Below, in pieces: positions 59,301 to 64,000 of a stretch of 64,000 nucleotides of DNA. The DNA is taken from the NCBI GenBank assembly GCA_017745075.1, contig JAGIAD010000028.1, positions 407,171 through 471,170 on the forward strand, written 5' to 3'. This DNA comes from Sphingobacteriaceae bacterium. Its GTDB lineage: Bacteria > Bacteroidota > Bacteroidia > Sphingobacteriales > Sphingobacteriaceae. A model generated the notes under the pieces. That model made no database searches, had not been told where the DNA came from, and saw nothing but the letters and a program-made list of their open reading frames with translations. Position numbers and translations under genes: made by a program. How positions within the stretch are numbered: position 1 is the first letter of the stretch; each line of letters starts with the position of its first letter.

Positions 59301-61490
59301 ATGAAGACAGTTATAATATCGAACAGACTACCCGTAAAGATCATTGAAGAAAACGAGGAATACACGTTTATTCCGAGCGAAGGAGGACTTGCCACCGGAC
59401 TTGGCGATGTTTATAAATCAGGCAATTCCATCTGGGTTGGATGGCCAGGAATCGAGGTTCCCGAAAAACGTCAGGAAGAAGTTACACAGAAGCTCTCCGA
59501 ATTAAACCTCTACCCTGTTTTTCTTACTCAAAACGAAATCAATTTATATTATGAGGGTTTTTCCAACGAAGTATTATGGCCGGTATTTCACTATGTGGTT
59601 ACCTACGCCCATTTTGAACAGAGCTACTGGGACTGCTATAAATCGGTAAACGAAAAATTTGCAAAAAGTGCTATGCAGGTACTCCAAAGAAAAGATAAAA
59701 TCTGGATCCAGGATTACCAATTGCTCCTTTTACCTGGCATTTTAAGGCAAAAACTACCTGCTGCAACGATTGGTTTTTTTCAGCATATCCCTTTTCCCTC
59801 TTATGAAATATTCAGGCTGATTCCCTGGCGCGAAGAACTACTTAATGGGTTGACCGGTGCCGATCTGATCGGTTTCCATACCTATGACGATGTACGCCAT
59901 TTTATCAGCACGGCAACACGTTTGCTTCCGGTAAATTCGTCGTCGAATGTGCTCAATAACAATGAAAGACAGATTGTTGTAGAGGCTTTTCCTATGGGCA
60001 TAGACTTTAATAAGTTTTCGGAATTAACTGCAACAAAAGAAGTACAAAAAGAAATCGATTATTTCAGGGCCGGGAAAGAAAATATGAAAGTAATCCTTTC
60101 TATTGACCGATTAGATTACAGTAAAGGGATTTTAGAACGTTTAAAAGCATTAGAATTATTGCTACAAGTCCATCCGGAATACATTGGTAAAATAGAACTT
60201 TTTATGATTGTGGTCCCTTCACGCGATACCGTACCACAATACAGCGAACTCAGGGATCAGATTGACCAGTTTGTAGGCAATTTAAATGCACGTTACCGCT
60301 CCATAGACTGGATTCCGGTAAATTATTTTTACCGTTCTTTTCCGATCGAAGTATTATCAGCGCTTTATGCTACTGCCGATATCTGCCTGGTTACCCCTAT
60401 GCGTGATGGAATGAACCTGGTGAGCAAAGAATACATTGCTAGCAGGAACAATAACGATGGTGTACTTATTTTAAGCGAAATGGCCGGTGCTTCAAAGGAA
60501 TTAACAGATGCAGTAATTGTTAACCCGAACAACCTTGGCGACATTATGGAAGCCATTGTTACCGCGCTAAAAATGCCAGTAGAAGAACAGCAGCAACGCA
60601 TGAAAGCCATGCGCGCAATTGTAGAAAAATTTAATGTGAAACATTGGGTAAATAATTTTATTTTAAGATTAAATGAAGTGAAAGATTCTCAGAAATCGCT
60701 ATTAACCAAACATGCGGTAAATGCCATTAACGAAGTAATAGCCGCTAAATATGCTAAAACAACAGACCGTGTACTGTTTCTGGATTACGACGGCACCCTG
60801 GTAGATTTTACCGGAAATATTGACGACGCCTCTCCTGATGCCGAACTTTACGACCTGATCGAAAACCTCACTATTGATAATGCCAACAAAGTAGTAATCA
60901 TTAGCGGAAGAAGACACGAAACCCTCGAACAATGGTTCGGACACTTAAAGGTCGACCTGATCGCCGAACATGGCGCCTGGCAGAAATCGCATGGCGATAA
61001 ATGGAACAGTTTACCCCTTCTTACCGATCAATGGAAACAGGAAATTAAAACTTTATTGGAAACCTACACCGACCGGACGCCAGGATCGTTCATTGAAGAA
61101 AAAAGTTATTCTTTGGTTTGGCACTACCGTAAAGCAGAAGAAGGATTAGGCGATTTAAGAGCCAATGAAATCATAAGCCACATGAAAATACTCGCTGCTG
61201 ATAAAGGCCTGCAACTGATGCCGGGCAACAAGGTGATCGAGTTTAAAAACATGGAAGTAAACAAAGGCAAAGCCGCTTTAAACTGGCTATATGACAAACA
61301 CCCTGATTTTATACTGGCATTAGGCGACGATCATACTGACGAAGATATTTTCAGGGCCATGCCCGAAGAAGCCTTTACAATTAAGGTTGGGAACAACATT
61401 TCTGAAGCCAAATATTACCTGAATGATTTTAAGGAAGTAAGAAAACTGCTTTGGAGCTTGGTTAAGGAAGAGTTTGTGGAGCGCGGTTAG
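59301..61490 (+). CDS. Bifunctional trehalose-6-phosphate synthase/phosphatase
   Basis: A 729-residue fusion. Residues 1-~465 are a GT20 OtsA domain that joins glucose from UDP- or other NDP-glucose to glucose 6-phosphate: SNRLPVKI, FFQHIPFPSYEIFRLIPW, GADLIGFHTYDDVRHF, DRLDYSKGILERLKA, PMRDGMNLVSKEYIASR. Residues ~485-729 are an OtsB HAD phosphatase: VLFLDYDGTLVDF (nucleophile Asp495), SGRRHETLEQWF, LIAEHGAW and LALGDDHTDEDIF. Together they make free trehalose, a compatible solute and stress protectant. It converges on a GH15 gene that may act on trehalose or related glucans. Confidence 0.95.
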   Translation: MKTVIISNRLPVKIIEENEEYTFIPSEGGLATGLGDVYKSGNSIWVGWPGIEVPEKRQEEVTQKLSELNLYPVFLTQNEINLYYEGFSNEVLWPVFHYVVTYAHFEQSYWDCYKSVNEKFAKSAMQVLQRKDKIWIQDYQLLLLPGILRQKLPAATIGFFQHIPFPSYEIFRLIPWREELLNGLTGADLIGFHTYDDVRHFISTATRLLPVNSSSNVLNNNERQIVVEAFPMGIDFNKFSELTATKEVQKEIDYFRAGKENMKVILSIDRLDYSKGILERLKALELLLQVHPEYIGKIELFMIVVPSRDTVPQYSELRDQIDQFVGNLNARYRSIDWIPVNYFYRSFPIEVLSALYATADICLVTPMRDGMNLVSKEYIASRNNNDGVLILSEMAGASKELTDAVIVNPNNLGDIMEAIVTALKMPVEEQQQRMKAMRAIVEKFNVKHWVNNFILRLNEVKDSQKSLLTKHAVNAINEVIAAKYAKTTDRVLFLDYDGTLVDFTGNIDDASPDAELYDLIENLTIDNANKVVIISGRRHETLEQWFGHLKVDLIAEHGAWQKSHGDKWNSLPLLTDQWKQEIKTLLETYTDRTPGSFIEEKSYSLVWHYRKAEEGLGDLRANEIISHMKILAADKGLQLMPGNKVIEFKNMEVNKGKAALNWLYDKHPDFILALGDDHTDEDIFRAMPEEAFTIKVGNNISEAKYYLNDFKEVRKLLWSLVKEEFVERG

Positions 61491-61503
61491 TTTTTGCGTT
61501 CAT

Positions 61504-61601
61504 CGTCATCTCGAGCGAAGTGCAACGTAGTCGAGAGATCTGTCGTGAGAAATCAGTGTGGATAGATCTCTCCATTCCACTGCGTTCCAGTTGAGATGAC
61601 G
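61504..61601. repeat. 98-bp REP-like inverted repeat
   Basis: Arms of 38 bp (61504-61541, CGTCATCTCGAGCG... and 61564-61601, ...GTTGAGATGACG) with several mismatches. The arm sequence matches the head of the tandem units at 18917. Confidence 0.75.
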
Positions 61602-61623
61602 AGACTTTTTGAGTCCTTTAGTT

Positions 61624-61674
61624 GGTCTGGATTTGCAATCCAGACCCTGAGAACTGTGGATTTGCAATCCACAG
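61624..61674. repeat. Twin GGATTTGCAATCC hairpins
   Basis: GGTCTGGATTTGCAATCCAGACC (61624-61646) and CTGTGGATTTGCAATCCACAG (61654-61674), both perfect, share the core GGATTTGCAATCC with different outer stems. They lie between convergent genes and could end transcription. Confidence 0.75.
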
Positions 61675-61676
61675 CA

Positions 61677-63461
61677 TTACAAAAATATCGGTCTGTCCAG
61701 TTTAATCGCAATACGGTAAGCAGCATTCATTAAGCCTACATGACTGTAAGCCTGCGGGAAATTACCCCATTGGCTACCGGTTTTAGCATCAACATCTTCG
61801 CTGAATAGCAGGAGATGGTTACAATATTTAATAATATTTTCGAATTCTTTAATGGCTTCATCAGTTCTTCCTACGCAGGCTAAAGCTTCTACATACCAGA
61901 AAGCACAGATTAAAAATGTGGTTTTTGGTTTTCCAAAATCATCGGCATGCAGGTAACGGTAAAACAATCCATCCTCTGTTTTCAATTCCTTTTCCAGAGC
62001 AATTAAATGGTTTTTAGCCCTATCTGAAGCCGGATCAAGATAATTCATCATAATCAGCTGCAGTGTACTGGCATCTAAATGTGGACTTCCGACTGCATTG
62101 GTATATACTTTTCTTTCCGGATCGTAACAGGCTTCTATATGTAATGTAGCTTTATCAATTAAGACCTGAGCACGCTTTTCAAAATCTTCGTTACCGATTG
62201 TTTTTGCCATTTTTAAAGCAGCCTGCGCTCCTGCCCATTGAAACAGATTACTGTAGCAATGCACATTGGCAATATTTCTGAATTCCCAAATGCCCGCATC
62301 TTTTTCATCAATGGTACGTTCAATTTTAGACAGTACACTTTCGATCCATTTTACCGAATCACTCCGTTCAGAAAATACAAAACGGTGATCCGTATAAAGT
62401 GGCAGCATCGAAATTAGAACCTGCCCATAAATATCATTCTGAATATGTTCGTATGCCTGGTTTCCAATTCTGATCGGTTGTTCACCTTTATAACCTGCTA
62501 AATGATCTAAAGTATGTTCGGTAATTTCCCTTTCTCCGGCAATCCCATATAAGGGTTGGTAACGTGTATCTTCTGCGTGAGAGATATCAGAGAGGTAATT
62601 AAAATACTTCTCCATTTCCTCAAAATGCCCGATGTGGTTTAACGAAGTCAGCACATAGTGCGAATCCCTCAGCCAGCAATAACGGTAATCCCAATTGCGG
62701 GTACTTCCCGGCGATTCGGGCAAACTTGTGGTACTGGCCGCAATGATTGCACCCGTATCTTCATACTGATGGATTTTTAAAACCAGGGCCGAGCGGATCA
62801 CAAACGGTTGATAAAACCCGGCAATTGATGAATGTTTAATCCATAACCTCCAATAAGCAGTTGTTTCTCGCAAAAAGTTTTCTGCTGTACTTACTATTGG
62901 CGCTTCAAGGTTCTGCCCGTAAGTCATGATGAGATATTTAGCCTCATTCAATACAAATGCCTTTTCATCGAGAATATAGGTAATTGATACATTGGTGCTT
63001 AAGCGGATATTTTCATCACAACCCAGGTAATCGATATGGTTACTGCCCCTTACCGGTTTCATTTTGCCTTTTCCATAATCGCAAACCGGTTCACATTTTA
63101 TTGTAATGCGTGGGTTTCCTTCTAAAGGCTCAATCTTTCTGATGAACATTAAAGGTTTAAAATAGCGTTCGTAAAGATGAAAACGTGGTGCAAAATCGGT
63201 TACCCGGTATTTTCCGTCTTCAGCTGTAATTTCCGTTCTTAAAACATTGGTATTTTCAACATAATATTGTTTTGAAGTAAATTCACCCTGCGGCAGGATA
63301 GAAAACTCTCCACCTTTTTCTTGATCCAGTAAACTTCCAAAAATAAAAGAGCTATCGAAACGTGGCCAGCAAAGCCATGATATATCAGTATTTTTATTTA
63401 CGTGTGCAATGAAAGCGCAGTTCCCTATAATTCCTGTTTGATAAAGGTGTTGTTCGGCCAT
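61677..63461 (-). CDS. Glycoside hydrolase family 15 (glucoamylase or trehalase-like)
   Basis: A 594-residue cytosolic enzyme. Residues ~1-230 form the N-terminal beta-sandwich (TGIIGNCAFIAHVNKNTDIS, WLCWPRFDSS) and the rest the (alpha/alpha)6 barrel, with TTSLPESPGSTRNWDYRYCW and LRDSHYVLTSL, the likely catalytic Glu in LLFSEDVDAKTGSQWGNFPQ, and YSHVGLMNAAYRI. There is no signal peptide. GH15 enzymes of this type act on alpha-glucans, and some members are trehalases. Facing the trehalose synthesis gene tail to tail, it could degrade trehalose or trim a related glucan; the substrate is not certain. Confidence 0.9.
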   Translation of the reverse strand: MAEQHLYQTGIIGNCAFIAHVNKNTDISWLCWPRFDSSFIFGSLLDQEKGGEFSILPQGEFTSKQYYVENTNVLRTEITAEDGKYRVTDFAPRFHLYERYFKPLMFIRKIEPLEGNPRITIKCEPVCDYGKGKMKPVRGSNHIDYLGCDENIRLSTNVSITYILDEKAFVLNEAKYLIMTYGQNLEAPIVSTAENFLRETTAYWRLWIKHSSIAGFYQPFVIRSALVLKIHQYEDTGAIIAASTTSLPESPGSTRNWDYRYCWLRDSHYVLTSLNHIGHFEEMEKYFNYLSDISHAEDTRYQPLYGIAGEREITEHTLDHLAGYKGEQPIRIGNQAYEHIQNDIYGQVLISMLPLYTDHRFVFSERSDSVKWIESVLSKIERTIDEKDAGIWEFRNIANVHCYSNLFQWAGAQAALKMAKTIGNEDFEKRAQVLIDKATLHIEACYDPERKVYTNAVGSPHLDASTLQLIMMNYLDPASDRAKNHLIALEKELKTEDGLFYRYLHADDFGKPKTTFLICAFWYVEALACVGRTDEAIKEFENIIKYCNHLLLFSEDVDAKTGSQWGNFPQAYSHVGLMNAAYRIAIKLDRPIFL

Positions 63462-64000
63462 AAGCTATTTTTTTGTTTATTTTACAAACAAGCTTAACGG
63501 TAAAATGTTGGGCAGAAAACGAAAAAGGCCTCACAGGCGTTAAATAAGGCTGTCATTCTGAGAGCAACGAAGAATATGCAACCTAGAACCACAGAATAGA
63601 CTTTACAATACTATTTGACGTGAGTTTGGGCCTTAATTTCGTCATTGCGAACCGAAGAAGGGACTTTGTGTTGGAGTGAAGCACCCGCGAAGCGAGCTTG
63701 AATATCGTTAAAACAATAAGCAACAAATGAAAAATCTTTTTTGGCAGTAAATTACAGAATGGATAGCTTCGGCTCGCTCATATCCCGCCTCGCAATGACG
63801 AAATATACTTTAACTACCTCACAATCAACTATATAAAAGACTGCGTTATTTTAAACATTTTGCTTTCGAAAGATTCTACACTTTCGTTCAGAATGACAAA
63901 CAAAAAGACCCCGCAAGTTTAAAAACCTGAGGGGTCTGGAAAAAAAGTCGTCATCTCCTTTGGTTTATCAAACTGATTTTTTCTGCCTCATAGTATTACA
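63462..64000. repeat. Terminal gap with nested dispersed inverted repeats
   Basis: No gene. Outer arms TGTCATTCTGAGAGCAACG (63551 on) and CTTTCGTTCAGAATGACA (63882-63899) enclose inner arms TTCGTCATTGCGA (63639 on) and TCGCAATGACGAA (63790-63802). An AGACCCC...GGGGTCT hairpin follows at 63907-63938. Confidence 0.65.

Overview
The window reads as chromosomal DNA of a Sphingobacteriaceae-type Bacteroidota, most like Pedobacter. The evidence is a short primary sigma factor lacking region 1.1, several promoters of the Bacteroidota form TTTG-N19-TANNTTTG (best in front of sucC and of the membrane-protein gene at 13340), a DUF4290-murA pair, DUF4254 beside a family 9 glycosyltransferase, and many ~790-residue double-FtsX permeases. 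No rRNA, insertion sequence, prophage or CRISPR array was seen. The species is an inference; no database was searched.

Layout. 1-5.6 kb: the end of a PolX-like PHP gene, then DUF4254, GT9 glycosyltransferase, SixA-like phosphatase, DUF4290 and murA on the + strand. 5.7-13.2 kb: a minus-strand block with a small membrane protein, cystathionine beta-synthase, dprA, a tight three-gene unit (pre-ATP-grasp-like protein, HAD-like protein with an altered nucleophile, S41 lipoprotein protease) and a LolD-like ATPase. 13.3-17.2 kb: a winged-helix regulator among membrane proteins, with the same palindromic element in front of two genes. 17.5-23.1 kb: sucC, about 1 kb of tandem ~400-bp non-coding repeats, an XRE/DUF2975 pair, rpoD and a tiny overlapping ABC pair. 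23.5-29.4 kb: AMP nucleosidase, clpX, clpP, an IVP-type four-helix protein, trigger factor, two near-identical tRNA-Leu(UAG) genes and a small lipoprotein. 29.5-35.8 kb: a periplasmic-binding-protein fold without signal peptide, a LuxR-type two-component unit, two tandem secreted paralogues with related upstream regions, and an HTTM membrane protein with its partner.

The most striking part is 35.9-59.2 kb. A minus-strand row of ten genes (HlyD/MacA-type adaptor, ABC ATPase, seven paralogous 786-807-residue MacB/FtsX permeases, second ABC ATPase; about 20.4 kb) faces a divergent pair for an NtrC-type sigma-54 response regulator and its histidine kinase. Between them lies a sigma-54-like promoter in front of the adaptor gene, with two dyad sites (TGTNC-N6-GGACA) exactly 21 bp apart about 80-115 bp upstream of it. 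Spacers between permease genes are G/T-rich palindromes, two of them nearly identical, and one holds the last codons of a missing further permease. This suggests an expandable array of envelope export or mechanotransmission modules under one enhancer-driven switch.

59.3-63.5 kb: a fused trehalose-6-phosphate synthase/phosphatase converges on a GH15 glycosidase, likely a trehalose or alpha-glucan unit. Dispersed REP-like inverted repeats and short-period direct repeats fill many gaps throughout, including the final 0.5 kb.
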